This document shows positions 23,567 to 35,753 of a DNA stretch of 64,000 nt, in pieces; position 1 is the first letter of the stretch; each line of letters opens with the position of its first letter. The position numbers and the translations under genes are program-made. Source of the DNA: Homalodisca vitripennis. Taxonomy: Eukaryota; Arthropoda; Insecta; Hemiptera; Cicadellidae. The notes under the pieces were generated by a model. That model did no database searches, was not told the DNA's origin, and was given only the letters and a program-made list of their open reading frames with translations. Location: positions 21,941,001 through 22,005,000 of the forward strand of contig NC_060209.1 in assembly GCF_021130785.1 (NCBI RefSeq), read 5' to 3'.

Positions 23567-23649
23567 TATTTCAAGAAATGTGTAAAATATGTTATCACAA
23601 AAAGTGTGTATTATTTCAAGAAATGTGTAAAATATGTAATCACAAAAAG
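23564..23649. repeat. 43-bp direct tandem duplication
   Basis: TATTATTTCAAGAAATGTG through CACAAAAAGT occurs twice in a row with one difference (TATGTTATC versus TATGTAATC). It joins the TG repeat to the tRNA-like head at 23655. Confidence 0.92.
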
Positions 23650-23654
23650 TACTT

Positions 23655-23724
23655 GCTCTGCCGGGACTCCAACCCGGGTATTTCACTTGTCTATCGAGTA
23701 TGCAACCGCCACACCACAGAGTCC
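23655..23724 (-). mobile_element. tRNA-derived SINE head
   Basis: Read on the - strand: GGACTCTGTGGTGTGGCGGT at the 5' end, and CCCGGGTTGGAGTCCCGGC near the 3' end, which is a T-arm with a B-box-like GGTTGGAGTCC. The A-box region and the spacing to the B box are right for a Pol III promoter. The acceptor stem and anticodon arm do not fold as a working tRNA. The body probably continues into the 43-bp repeats and microsatellite to the left. Confidence 0.6.
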
Positions 23725-23726
23725 TT

Positions 23727-25110
23727 ACCTTTTACGATTCAATTAATTGATATTTGATCGTTTCTGTCCCATATGAATTTAACTAACCAAACAAACATAT
23801 TATGGGAAGACCAAATTAGTATGTATAAGTATATTAAATTACAGTACATTACGATTACAACTAGATTAACAACTTAATACATTCAAGATCATTGCCTGAA
23901 TAACATTTGCGAACTTTTCTAACCATCCCACAAGAGAGATTTTGCTTAGGATCGGAGAAATATTATAAAACTTAAGCTACAAAAATGTATGATATTTTTC
24001 TTTAGTGTATCAGATTTAGTATTGTTTTTGTGTTTTTGGAGAGTAGTAAATCTTGTAACTTTTGTTCCAATCTGTAAACAGAATATAAAGCGACGGGCAA
24101 AAGAAATAATCAAATAATAATAATGCAATTTTCCTCTATGACGTAATGGGAGCTTTTTCCTATTTTTATTTTCGTAAATCACTACGTAATGAGGTTACAG
24201 AGAGTTTACAAAAACCTTTGTTTAAAAAATTAAATAATTTTAAAGAGCCAGGTGCTTAGTAGCACGCGTAACTTATTACTACAATGTAACATGCATACAA
24301 TACAAAAATATACATGCCGTTGGCAAGTAAAGGTTTTTATTATTTTCATCTTTCCTTCCACCATGGTGCACAAATACTGTATTCATACTATCAATCCAAA
24401 TCATATACTAAATTTATTATTTATACTAGCTTCATTTTGTATAATCTAACAATAACTAGGTAGAATATTAATAAGCATAAATACATTAAGTTTTAACAAA
24501 AAAGTAAATATATATGTGAATGATACATATAAATATTGGCCAAACAACGCTTTCCATCTCTATTAACAAGTAAAAACAGTAAGATCAACAATTATTTTTA
24601 AAATATCAACAAGCATAAGTATATAAATAGATTTAACGTAGAAATTAGTGTCAAACAATAAACAATAATATAAATACCAAAGACAATAAGACAAAAATCA
24701 GACAACAACCACATAATATAATATATAAGTATTAATAGAATATATAATTTTCATTACTTCCTGCTACACACTTTTTAATCTTCATTTTAAATCTTATTTT
24801 AAATGAGTGAATAGGGATATTAATGTTTGATTCTATTACAAAGAAGAATATAAAAATTTTCGAATATATTAATAGTTATTTATTAATGTATATTTTTAAA
24901 GATTTTATAAGAATCTGAAGCGATTATAACGTTACTATGACATATGTTATACAATAATAACAATTTTGAGGAAAGACAGAACATTTCTTCAATATTAACA
25001 GATAAATAATACGTAAGGATAATAAATCACTTTGGCTGAATTTATAAGGCGTACTAATAACGTTGTCAGTGGCTTTATTACGAGTACATCTTTTCTAAAG
25101 AGGGAAAACG
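23727..25110. other. AT-rich spacer, nothing recognised
   Basis: Very AT-rich. Short chance frames only, on both strands. Confidence 0.4.
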
Positions 25111-25450
25111 TCAGAGAAGCTGTTTAAACGAACGGTAACACCGTGGACAGCATCGTTGACAGAAGCAGCGATTCGTAACGAAGCAGGAAGTGCTGCTGTG
25201 AATGATGAAGGGAAGAGAACAGAAGCCTGTTTAACACAGCGTAGCCTCTCCCACTCCCACTCCGTCCCGAAGTCGTACTTGCACTTCTTTGTCTAGAATA
25301 AAGTCCTCTTAATCTGGAAGCTGTATTCAGAGGGTATAAAAGGCGAAAAGATGTGAAGACATAAAGCTGTCGGGTATTCAGCTTTTTACCGAGCAGTAAA
25401 TGAACACTCTTCTCCTTCTGTGTCGGTTTTGAACTTTTATTTTACCAGTT
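25110..25450 (+). promoter_or_regulatory. possible core promoter or solo-LTR-like segment
   Basis: A GC-richer island (25110-25320) is followed by GGGTATAAAAGGCG, with the TATA box at about 25335, and by an initiator-like ATTCAGC about 40 bases downstream (25376). No open frame follows. The same pattern of TATA box, short leader and T-rich end could be the U3-R part of a solo LTR, but no paired terminal repeat or primer site was found. Weak evidence. Confidence 0.3.
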
Positions 25451-25611
25451 ATCACAGGAGTTGTCGCTAATCACATCCAACGAGGAGTTATAGTACTGCC
25501 GTGATATGCGCAAGCGCAATATCGCCATTGTCCCGTGAATAGCATGTGAAGTGGAAGCACTACCGTTGAGTTAATGCGTCATCTTCACTTCAACCACATG
25601 CCACTATTATA

Positions 25612-26491
25612 CAGAGTGACCCGTAACTCTCTGGATAAAGGTAAACCATGTTATTGCTCAGGTCAATATAAACATATTTCACCATATGAACATGGGTCTT
25701 TGATGCTTAGTTACCCATCCGTCTGTCTGTATAATATGTTTTTATTAAAAAAGTAATATCTCAAAGACCAATAAACTTAATTATACCAAATATTTATGAT
25801 AATAAAGCCAGTTAATGAAAAAATACCATGAATTTATCTTTAGTATTTTCAAAATGGAGGCCATAAAAACCTTTACACTTTGAATATCTTAAAACCAGTA
25901 ATTTTTCTCAAGAACTAAAAGAATGGTTTTAGAGGATATTATAAAAAATCGAATGACACCATAATTATTTAAATCGAATAATAAATAATTGAGTTAGAGC
26001 AGATTTACTGTAATAAGAGGTACCGTTTATTCGGTTTTAGTTTTTTTCTTCACTGAGAACCTCAGTGTGGGTCATGTCTTGTCACAGTAAATTTGCTCTA
26101 AACCAGTTATATAATATTCGATTTAAATAACAACGTGTAATTAGATTTATGATAATATCCTCCAAAAACTGTCATACGTGTAATTCTTGAGATAAACAGC
26201 TGGTTTCTAAGATATTCAAAGTCTAAAAGTAAAACGCTATTTTAATAATACTATAGAAAATGTAATAATATTTTTACGGTAGTTAGCCTTATTATTATAA
26301 ACACTTGAACCAAATTTGTTATAATTGGACTAATTACTTTCTAAGATATAATTATTTTTATATAAAACACATTCATACAGACAGATGGGTAACTAGGCAT
26401 CAGAGACCCATGTTGATATGGTGAAATACGTTTGTTTTGACCTGAGCAATAACGTGGTATACCTTTGTCCAGAGAGCTACGGGACACCCTA
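25612..26491. mobile_element. foldback MITE, 880 bp, palindromic along its length
   Basis: Left tip TA|CAGAGTGACCCGTAACTCTC; right tip on the - strand TA|TAGGGTGTCCCGTAGCTCTC. The arms match inward through CTCTGGA(T/C)AAAGGTA, TTATTGCTCAGGTCAA, ATTTCACCATAT.AACATGGG and AGTTACCCATC, and still match near the middle (GAGCAGATTTACTGT at about 25998 against ACAGTAAATTTGCTC at about 26083). The centre holds a small perfect hairpin, CACTGAG-AAC-CTCAGTG, at 26051-26067. TA flanks both ends. No coding sequence. The tip is like that of the 21332-21770 element. Confidence 0.9.
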
Positions 26492-26493
26492 TA

Positions 26494-27078
26494 GTATTAG
26501 CAAATAGGCGGTACCGCTGAAGGGTCAAGTAATCACCTCTCAACCATGCACCCCCACATTCACGAGAGCAGAAGGTTAGTTAGGGTGAGCCTTTTTCCGT
26601 ACCGGGTTATTCAGTTTTGACTTAATTTCATGACTAAACGCTACTTTGATACAATTTATGTGTATTATACGTTGTTTAGTATAATTTTTCTCGTTATGAT
26701 GTTTCTGATCTTTATATAATAATCACAGTAGGATAAAATATGACAGAATCGTTATAGAATCGCGTAACTGGGTTTAATAGAGAAGTGAACTAGGCGGCTA
26801 TCGTGGTGGAAATGCGGCCGGTATAACATCCTGTACTTGTATTAGATTTCATTGCTCTATTTATGACTATTTCACTTGATAACAGACTGTACGCTGTGTC
26901 TGCAAAGTATTGGGTTTTCCGGTTCATATTTTGTGTACAAAGTTACTGCGCAGTACACAAAATACTCTTTTAAACCTTATTCTGTCCGTCCACTGGCCTG
27001 TACGAGGATCTTATCAAAAAGAATAAGGGGGAGTGTCAATACAGTACAAGGTCGATGGTACTGACAAAAAGTTCTTCG
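26494..27078. other. spacer, nothing recognised
   Basis: A 62-codon frame at 26876-27064 has no homology that I can see and lies against the tRNA-like repeat. Confidence 0.4.
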
Positions 27079-27158
27079 GTCACAGACAGGATTTGAACCT
27101 GCGCTGTCTCTAACTCAGACCCAAAGTCCAACAACTTAGGCCGCTCGGCCTTAGAAGC
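27079..27158 (-). mobile_element. class II (Leu/Ser-like) tRNA-derived SINE head or tRNA pseudogene
   Basis: Read on the - strand it contains AAGGCCGAGCGGCCTAAG (class II D-arm, A box), TTGGACTTTGGGTCTGA (an anticodon arm that pairs and would show anticodon TTG), a long variable arm and GCAGGTTCAAATCCTG (B box, T-arm). The bases before the D-arm do not pair with those after the T-arm, so the acceptor stem is missing and a working tRNA is unlikely. The Leu/Ser-type arms with a Gln-type anticodon also argue against function. Confidence 0.6.
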
Positions 27159-27159
27159 T

Positions 27160-30100
27160 AAGAAACTAATCAGAAAGCTCTGACTTAACTAATTGCCCTT
27201 GGCATGTTTTGTTGTACGGACAAGATGGATAACACGATACTATTTATTTACAATAATGTAATGAACAAATTTGAAATTTCTTTTTAACAAAGACACTATA
27301 AAAATTTATGAATTAAGCTACTTTGTTGTCTGCTATATTTACATCAAAGGCAAAGTCATTTATTTTTCCTACAGCTCATTGTTAAATAAAAAAAATAAAG
27401 TGGAAGGGATTCAAAATCAACATTTTAACAAGTTATAAATTTACAAGTGGATAATTTGTTGAAAAGAATTAGAATTTTTTCTTAATAAAGATAAGTTTTT
27501 GGGGTAGTTCACGTGTATTTGAGGTTGCATAATTTCAGAAGGTTATGGAATCTCGGATAAATTATCAAAAGACTTTCAATGAGTCCGGCAAAATGGGCTA
27601 TCATCAACCATAAGGGATTATGGTGGAGCCGCATCACCAGAGTGGCGTTTATCATCTCCACAATACATTTCTTCGAGTCTGTCCGTACCGTATATTTTCT
27701 CTCTTTCCTATGTTTCTCAGCGCACATGCATGAAGTGAATCATATATAGAAATTGTCCACGTAGAATTTTGTTTAGGAGTTGATACATGTTTGGATTGCG
27801 GGTGAACTTTCTCGTATGTCCGTAGTATAGTGCAGTGAAGATATTATTTGAGATATTGCTCAATTAAACTACTTTAACATTATATGTATACGGATTGACT
27901 AGGGTCGAAATGCATTCTGTTTATTGCCTAGTATGTTTTATACATATTTATTGTTCGTTAATTTAATCAAGTCAAATGTTGATCTCAGCTATCTTCTACG
28001 GAAAAGTCGTATTTTTAACTGTTCTCGTTATTTGTGTTTGACAGCCGACAAAAGATAAAGCAAAAGCAATGTAATGTAACTCTCTCAGTGGGGTATCAAC
28101 TGATTAGAAAAATCAGAATACTTTTCCATTGTATAACATTTTCTGCTTGTCCATTTAATGCCTCGTGGAATTGAACGCATGTTATGTGTTAAGGTCATGA
28201 ATGTTGTTGAAGCCTTAACATGTTTGTGAAATGTCCTCCCCGAATTTATATTGAAATTAAATACGGCTATTGCTATTATTTATAGACATTTAATTAATGT
28301 ATAGTAATGTATTTGTGGTATTAACCAATGTAATAAGTTATATATGCACACATTTGTATTTTATTGACGTTAGGCTTGTAGATTTAAACGTTTTAAATCA
28401 GTATCAACAACAAAGGTTTTCTCTCTGGTAAAGTTTAACGTAACGTAACGTAAACAAAGGTATTATCTGTTTTAATTTAATAATTTACAAAATTACAATT
28501 ATGAAATATTTGTTAAATACTAATTAACGCCAAGATATGTTTATAAATATTAATAACATTAACTATTGACCTTTTCAGTTGAAATTTTATATAAACAAAA
28601 CAATATTATAAAATATTTAATTGTGTTAATCAAAGAATTATTTAGTTGTAATTAGAGTTTTAAATTCCCGCAGTTAAAAAAAATTATGGGTATATGAATA
28701 TCCTAATAATAGTTTACTTCTTACAGTACGATTCTTACATTTATATGGTTTGATTTATTGTAATATTCTGGATCCGCCATATAAAGGAAAACAAACGATG
28801 TGTGATAACTCGTTATGGCTGTCACGAGCATACTTGTTGAAAAACCACGCACGGCAAGTCGTGCTCGTTTATTCCCCGAATTCAAAAACACGTAACTTCC
28901 TGTTCAGCTCCTTACGTGTAGAGGCACGTTTAAAGATCTAAATCTTACTATACCAATACAAAATTATAAACCGTTTTATTGATTACATACAAGAAATTTA
29001 ATTTATTTTGAGAGTAAGCCAAAATGAATATAACCCTTCATCCGAAATAATCAACGTTGGCTCTAATTGGATTGAGAGAGCAAGGAGGTCTAATCTGTTT
29101 ACTTTGATAAAGCTTTACTAAAAGCCGGTCCGTCGCTCGTAATTAGTACTTTACCAGTTATGACCTTTTGTGATTCATTGTAATTTCTTGCAATGTTAAA
29201 GAATTTCACCTGAATCACAACATAATCTTATTATGAGCTTCTTGTTCAGGCAAGAGGAACCAAATCAAATTTACGCAGTGTCGTGTAAAACAAGTTACTC
29301 ATCTAATGAATTTGTATTTATTATGTTTGACATCATCACTTTAGTTCCGAGAAGTTTAATTTATTTTAGTATGTTAAAAAGATTCAATTCAAACTTTGTA
29401 CCTTTGTGTGTATTAATTTTTTTTAACACGAACAAACTACTAACACACTCAATGATTTACTTCGTAACTTTTAGTTTATGTTGCTATTAACAAATTCTAC
29501 CACATTTAACCCTTACAATACTTGCTGTTTCATACAAAAAATGAACGAGATAAATAGAAAACTGTAAAATGAAAATCTCCAATTTGCTTAAATAATTACA
29601 AAAAATAAGATTTTTAATGTTTAATGCCATTTACATAAGGGCGGCTTGATTAATAATAAAGGCCTCTCTGTTATGAGTTATTTACTATATTCATGTATGA
29701 CTGAGTAAAAATCAAAATTTTGGTACAATATTATGAGCTGCTCCACATTTAATGAACCTGTGTAGCAAGTTTTCTGTTAGCTCTAAAAATATGTACACTT
29801 TTTTATTTATGAAAGATACGTTTTCATTATTTATTACGCAGATATGCATAACCGCTCAGATATCATGTTTTTGGGAATATATGCTGCCATTTAACCTTCA
29901 ACATCCCCTTTTCTACAATTCCAAATATTTTTCCTTATAAGGACCCGTAATCCAACGATTCTTTTTAATTGTATACAATTTGTTATTGTTTTATTCAGCT
30001 GAATAAAATAAAAGCTGTGGGAGTTACCTGAGTTACTATTTCAAACTCTTGGTATCACAACTTTGAGCGTTTCCCTTGTATAGCTTCTACTTAATTTAAA

Positions 30101-32741
30101 CTCAAATACCGTAAAATATGTGGATGCTTGGAGCACTATATGAAATTCTTCTATTTGAAAATCAATTTCCTTCTAGAAATTACGTACTAAAATGATGAAA
30201 TAGTATTTAACAGTCTGGTGCTGTGCTTGAGGTTATGTCTGGGGAAACCGTACATATAATATAACATTTTCACATATTTAATTGTAGTAAAATATTAAAC
30301 GACATAACCCTAACAGCGACAGAGTAGTGGAGGCTTTATTGAATTCTAGCAGGACTAAACCACAGAGTGGTTTTTGAGTGGAGGGTAAGTTGACTGGACA
30401 GAAGTGACCGAGTATCTGGAAAATCGAAACATTGCTGACTCTAAAGAAGGTCTTCTTTTGTTCCATTGTCACTAGCCACGGATATGAGGTCAAAGGTCTC
30501 AGTTATTGGTAAATAACACCTCGTATTCTTATATGAGTCACCACCAGGATTCTCAATCTGTTGTGGTGGTGCGGGGTCAGATACTTCGTCCATATCGCAT
30601 GTGAGAACTGGTTCATTGAAGAGGCTATGTCAATGTTATTTTTTATGAAATTTTTTAAATATTCTAAAGCAACTACCCTTAAATTTCAAAATGATAGATT
30701 AGTTAATCTATTTAGGTAATGTACATAGATTTTGATAACTAAAATCAATAATGATATATCGGAGGTAAGGTATGTTGATGGTTGTAGTTTAACATAAATT
30801 TGTATAATTAACCCGAAAGGAGAGTTAAGAGTGGCATACGTTATGTTTATAATTAAATTTAATTAATAATACAATTCTTATACCTCAACTATTGACCTAC
30901 CAGTCTAGCAACCGAAAGAAAATTTTCTCTATATAAGCACACATACTAATCTTCGTGAAATTGACAGAGAACATATTTTTAAGAAATAAATCTATTGTCA
31001 GCCACGTTATTTTCGTTGGAGGTCGAAATCGCAGAATTTCAAAGAGGTTAAAAACATTAAACTATGATGTTTCCTCACATCATATTTTTCCAAGCTTTAT
31101 GTACTTAAAACCATCAGGCACATAAAAAATCGTTAGACAACTAGACACAGAGACTGAAACTTTTATCGGTCCACATATGATTAGCTGACAAATACCTGTC
31201 TGACGGGACGTTTTAAATGTGTTAAGCTTAGAAAAATGTGATCTGTAAAATTTATCATTCCATTATTTCAACTCTTTTGGTGCCATCCCATTTCGACCCC
31301 TGCCAAAACTAGCGCGGATGACGATCTTTTTCTTTCTTCTCTATCGATAAAAAAATTTTGTGCGTTTATAAAATGCGGTAGCCCTTGGCTCGGGGATTAT
31401 TCTGCTGTACGTAGCTCATAAACATTGTACTATACTTGGCTCTAACTATAAATGAATGATGGTAGTTCGAGGTGTGCAAACCGATATAAACCTGCATAAG
31501 TTTTCCCTTATAGACTACCAGAGATCTGGAGAGTGAATCTCACCTTCAAAACCGAGACTTCGAAGCACACGCTGTGACAAACCATATACTACTGAATGGC
31601 CCGAGCACGCACATTTGAGTCTTTCATAAACGAGTTAACTGTTACTACAGCCACCAATGCTTCTAGTGATCACTTACAAACTCAGCAAACTCGAAAGTAA
31701 ATATTTCGGCGAACGAAACGGTACAACATAACACTGAGTTCGAGAATGATCTGGGAGCGTGGATCGATGTGCTCGGCGGCCGAGTTAAGTGCTACTACAC
31801 CCACCCTTGTTGCTTTACTGACGACCTATTGTTTCTGTCTTACCCTGTAACTCGAAATTCTGGAATCAAACATATACACATATACTAAAACAGTTTGAAT
31901 ATTGTTTGACAAAGAAAATCTTGCTACATATTTCTACTACACACAAAGATGTATGTCTAGAGTAATAGATTAAAGGATTTGGTTATGAAATGTTATACAC
32001 TTTAGGTTACAGGATATATTAGATACGTAGGAGATTTTAAAACACCAAGTAATTTTATTTTATTTTTTTCTCTTACTTCTCGAGTGAAATATTCTCATAA
32101 TCTTTATAATGACCATTTTCTGCATTTTAATACTTTTTATTGCATAATTTTATTCACATGTTTTAATACTGAAGGATATAACAGATGAAAACACTTGTTT
32201 ATGAACGGAGTAAATGTAATTTATACATTCATATATTCATTGATAATTACTTTGATTGTTTGAGTTAAGTGGAGAAGACTCTCATTGTTTCATCAGATGC
32301 ACAATGATGAGACAATGAGAATCTCAATGATGAATCTCTTTACTTAGATTAAACTACATTTTGTAGTCTAGATGGCTTTGATGTGGAAACGGTGCAAGGA
32401 GTTCGTTTTAAGCTTCTTCGTCTTTCCTTGCCGACTATTTTTGGATTCCTATATATTCCTCAAAATATATTTTTCACAATATACAGAACACTGTTTCTCA
32501 ATAATTTTTTTATCTTTTATTTATTGATCTCAATATTTTTATATTTTCATTGAAGAGGTATGTATAAATGTTCCTATATTTGTATCACAAATCTCAAATG
32601 ACTAAATAATGATTACCAATCTTTCAAAAACCTGTTTTTGAATATATGATTGAATAAAACGCGCCCCATTATAAATTAGTGATGCTAATCTGCAAATGAT
32701 TGTAATCCAAACCAGATCAAGATCGTGTACTTTTATTCTAG
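27160..32741. other. long gene-poor spacer or intron
   Basis: AT-rich throughout. Observed: a hairpin pair ACACGTAA/TTACGTGT near 28888-28918 and an imperfect pair around CACGAGCATACTTG and CAAGTCGTGCTCG at about 28822-28868; two diverged related segments at about 31605-31680 and 31770-31835 (both CGAGTTAA.TG.TACTACA followed by CCACC); no exon with convincing splice signals. Missing exons of the flanking + strand genes could be hidden here if short. Confidence 0.35.
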
Positions 32742-32915
32742 ACAAAGATATTGGAGCCGGTGTCTTTGAAGCCACGAGATCCTGGAGAGCCTGAATGTGT
32801 CATCATTAGGCCAGGAGTGGAGAGTCCTCCAGAAGCGCTGAACTGTCCCTCTCTCCCACCCCACCCCCCACTTTGTCCGTCCCATCGCCCATCGTTCCAC
32901 CCATTACCCACCTAA
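32742..32915 (+). CDS. terminal coding exon of an unidentified gene
   Basis: The acceptor GTACTTTTATTCTAG ends at 32741. The exon then reads without a stop for 57 codons, beginning TKILEPVSLKPRDPGEPECV, through a Pro/Ser-rich end (CPSLPPHPPLCPSHRPS) to TAA at 32913-32915. The GC content is well above the surroundings. A 3' UTR follows with AATAAA at 32970-32975. There is no ATG, so it must be spliced to an upstream exon, probably phase 0. The low-complexity Pro-rich tail gives no family assignment. It could be the last exon of the GABA-B-like gene, about 11.7 kb upstream, but the many missing receptor exons make that only a guess. Confidence 0.6.
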   Translation, partial: TKILEPVSLKPRDPGEPECVIIRPGVESPPEALNCPSLPPHPPLCPSHRPSFHPLPT

Positions 32916-32969
32916 CCCCTTTCTTACCTTTTCCATAGTTTGTGTGTAGATTTATATGTAGATTTTTAA

Positions 32970-32975
32970 AATAAA
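32970..32975 (+). terminator. polyadenylation signal AATAAA
   Basis: AATAAA 55 bases after the TAA of the terminal exon, in the same orientation, followed by a T-containing stretch. Fits the 3' end of that transcript. Confidence 0.5.
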
Positions 32976-33182
32976 TATGACATTTTACAAACTAATGCAC
33001 CTTTTGAGGAAGGAGGAGTTTGGAAATGGTTACCATGGCAAAAGTATAGCTAAAAGCATTACTATATAATTTACATGTAACCATGGTAAATAAATTCTAG
33101 TATATTTGAAAGTATTAAAATTTCAAGTCATTTTCAAGTAAAGTAGATATTTTTATTTTAAGTTAACATACCGAGTAAAGAG

Positions 33183-33776
33183 ATGAGTTTCTTAGACAGG
33201 GAGTCGGAAAGATTGATTGAAGATTCGGAGGCGAGATTGCATCGAGTGGTAGAAGATATGAAAGGTCAATTGTATGGATCATCACCTGGGGACTCTGGTT
33301 TCGAAGACACGTATGAGTGTTCCGGGGACTCTGGACACTACCAGAGCAGCTCCGGGAGGTCTGGACATTACCAGAGCAGCTCTGGGGGCTCTGGGCACTA
33401 CCAGGGCACGTCTGCCAGCTCCGGAAGATCTGGACACTACCAGAGCACGGATGGGTGCTCTGGGGGCTCTAACCTTTCGAGCGGATACCCATATGACCGA
33501 TCTCCTTACAGCTCTTCTTCTGCATATGACTTCAGCTCTCAGTGTACACCCTCGCAAAATCTACAATGTCCCTATGACAAGGGTGCGATGCGGGGAGACC
33601 ATACGTCTTACGAAAGCCCTGCGTCATCTTTGAACTCCGGCGTCAGCCCTGAACTCATAAGGGAAACTGAACTTCTATCTCAGAAAGCTATACTGAAAAT
33701 GGACTTCATACTCAGGAAATACACTGGGAAAGGTATTAACGAGTTGAACTTGTGGCGCAGAAGCGGTGAGTGTTGA
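33183..33776 (+). CDS. Ser/Gly-rich protein with SGHYQ repeats (5' coding exon or single-exon gene)
   Basis: ATG at 33183 (context AAAGAGATGAG) opens 197 codons to TGA. Residues 1-30 are charged (MSFLDRESERLIEDSEARLH). Residues about 50-92 hold four SGHYQ units separated by Ser/Gly linkers; residues 95-140 are Ser/Tyr-rich, and residues about 155-190 form a likely helix (LIRETELLSQKAILKMDFIL then RKYTGKGINELNLWRR). A strong donor-like AGCG|GTGAGT (exon end 33765) falls nine codons-bases before the stop, so the frame may continue into another exon. Codon use and GC content are clearly higher than in the spacer DNA. No known domain was recognised; the first part is probably disordered. It starts about 210 bases after the poly(A) signal of the preceding exon, on the same strand. 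Confidence 0.65.
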   Translation: MSFLDRESERLIEDSEARLHRVVEDMKGQLYGSSPGDSGFEDTYECSGDSGHYQSSSGRSGHYQSSSGGSGHYQGTSASSGRSGHYQSTDGCSGGSNLSSGYPYDRSPYSSSSAYDFSSQCTPSQNLQCPYDKGAMRGDHTSYESPASSLNSGVSPELIRETELLSQKAILKMDFILRKYTGKGINELNLWRRSGEC

Positions 33777-35753
33777 GAACACATTGGGAAAATATCAACT
33801 GCCAACAGCAACAGAAACTATCGTTCATATTGTAAGCATTACTCTTTATGTTAACTGAATAAAAATAGTTAAGTAGTAAAAAGTACTTCCTCTCCCACGA
33901 TTCAATATTACACACACAAATTCAACAATAACCTAACAAACGCGTAAAATAAATAAATATTTTTTATTGTGGCAAACAATAATTTTGCTTTAACACTATA
34001 ACTCGTATAGTTTACTATTAGGATTTCCAACTTTGCTTAATTTCTTCAGGTCACGTCAGGTCATTAGAGTCATATCACTGCTTTTATCGACCCGAACATG
34101 ATTCAATTTAGTATAATTCCCATAGGTGGTAAAATATTAAAAAATGGAAAGACATTCCTTTGGGAATATATGGCTTATGCTGCGTTAGTTTTATTTATAT
34201 CATTACATGTTTACGAATCGACTATTTCTTATATTCCGACGTTTTCGGCTCTTTATTTGAATCTCTCAAGCGTATTCCTTAAATTGATCTCAAAACAGTG
34301 ACACTGATATTGACCGAAAAATGTTTAGTATGCGTTGTGTTCAAAGTATACGGAAATAATAGCAATATTTTCCTATCTTTCTTGACGATTTAAGCTTTTT
34401 GTACAGCCCACGCTCACGTGATTGTGTGACTTCTCAAATACAGAGTATTATAAAAGACTAGCATTGGCCAATTTTTTTAGTGAAAAGGTGTGTACTAGAA
34501 GGTACTTGGAAGACACTGCCATCATTAGAAATAATTTAATATCTAACTTTTGAATGTCTGATAGAAAGTGACCGAACCACTCAACTTGGAGATCGATACA
34601 GTTTCTTGTTTTACCTCGGGCTTATAATGAGTGCTTTGTGCAATATCGAAGGATAGTTATAACTATATTTTATATCTTTAAACACCAAAGGAGATCAAAC
34701 CAACACATTTAAGACTTCGCCCTTCCCTGTGTAACTACTGTGTACTGATATGAATTGATGGGGAAAATGATATGAGAAATAAACGTTGTTCGTACGTATT
34801 TTAATAGAACCGAGTATTTTATGATGGACCATTAACAAGGTGGAGCGCACATCAGACATCGGGTCAGCGAAGAAGCCTTCGTGTCCCCCCCCCTCCACAA
34901 GCGGACAACACCCTGGTCTGGAGAACCATTCCTATTTGGCCGATATTTAACATTTTCAATCTCTCTATATATAAATAGTAAAAGTGGAGTTTCATACTAA
35001 ATTTCAACCCTGTAGGTTAACTCATTAGAAAGTTATCGTGTATTAGGATGACACAAATAAAGGTAGAAGAAATGTTTCGTCATCAATTGGTGGTAGCCAT
35101 TCCACTATAGGCTAAGCTAATTAAGATTTGCAGTGGACTTATTTAAAAATCATTCTAAAGCCACAACCCTAGATTTAACAATCAATTCCATTATTATTAC
35201 ACTTTTTTATACTCGTATATCTTTTGTACAAGCATATAAATAAAAAATGCTTTATCTAGCGGCAAATCAGTAACAATTTAACTAGCGATTTAGTAGCAGA
35301 CATAGAGTTTCACACACAATTTGAACTGTATAGGTGAACGCGTTGGACAATTATCGTGGTTACAGACAGAGAGAAATCGGATTTGGTTCATCACCAACTC
35401 GTGAGAGAGAATTCGCTAAACGCTCAGTCAAATTTTTCAGTCAGAAAGATTTTACTGATTTTTAATAAATCATGTATAAAATACGGATTACATACACATA
35501 TATATATGAAATATTCTAGAAAAAAATCCTTGGAAGGTTTCTTGAGGATGGCATTGATCCACACTTCATCCTGTCTCTTTACTATTTAAGGAATTTCTTA
35601 CACTAATTCGTTAGAAATATGCCTTCCTATAATTCCACTCACGTTTGTCTCTCCATTTAATCATTTACGATGAATTATTAAGCCGTTATTATTAACCAGT
35701 TAGCAGCCATTTCCATAGTAATTTTGAACTTAGTGTGTAATAATTAAGTTGAA
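33777..35753. other. AT-rich spacer with weak dispersed repeats
   Basis: No exon found, although the donor at 33766 would need an acceptor in this region or beyond. Two diverged related segments, about 34985-35045 and 35300-35360, share GAGTTTCA.AC, CTGTA(T)AGGT.AAC and A.TTATCGTG, a common arthropod repeat style. The C run at 34885-34895 is a homopolymer. Confidence 0.4.

Noticed and set aside
23405..23757. CVCVCV and HTHTHT open frames
   Set aside because: Microsatellite (TG)n translations.
27079..27158. Functional Leu/Ser tRNA gene on the - strand
   Set aside because: No acceptor stem, and a Gln-type TTG anticodon in a class II body.
32742..32915. Last exon of the GABA-B-like receptor
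   Set aside because: Distance is possible, but none of the receptor's middle exons (rest of the ligand domain, seven membrane segments) could be seen between, and the tail is low-complexity.
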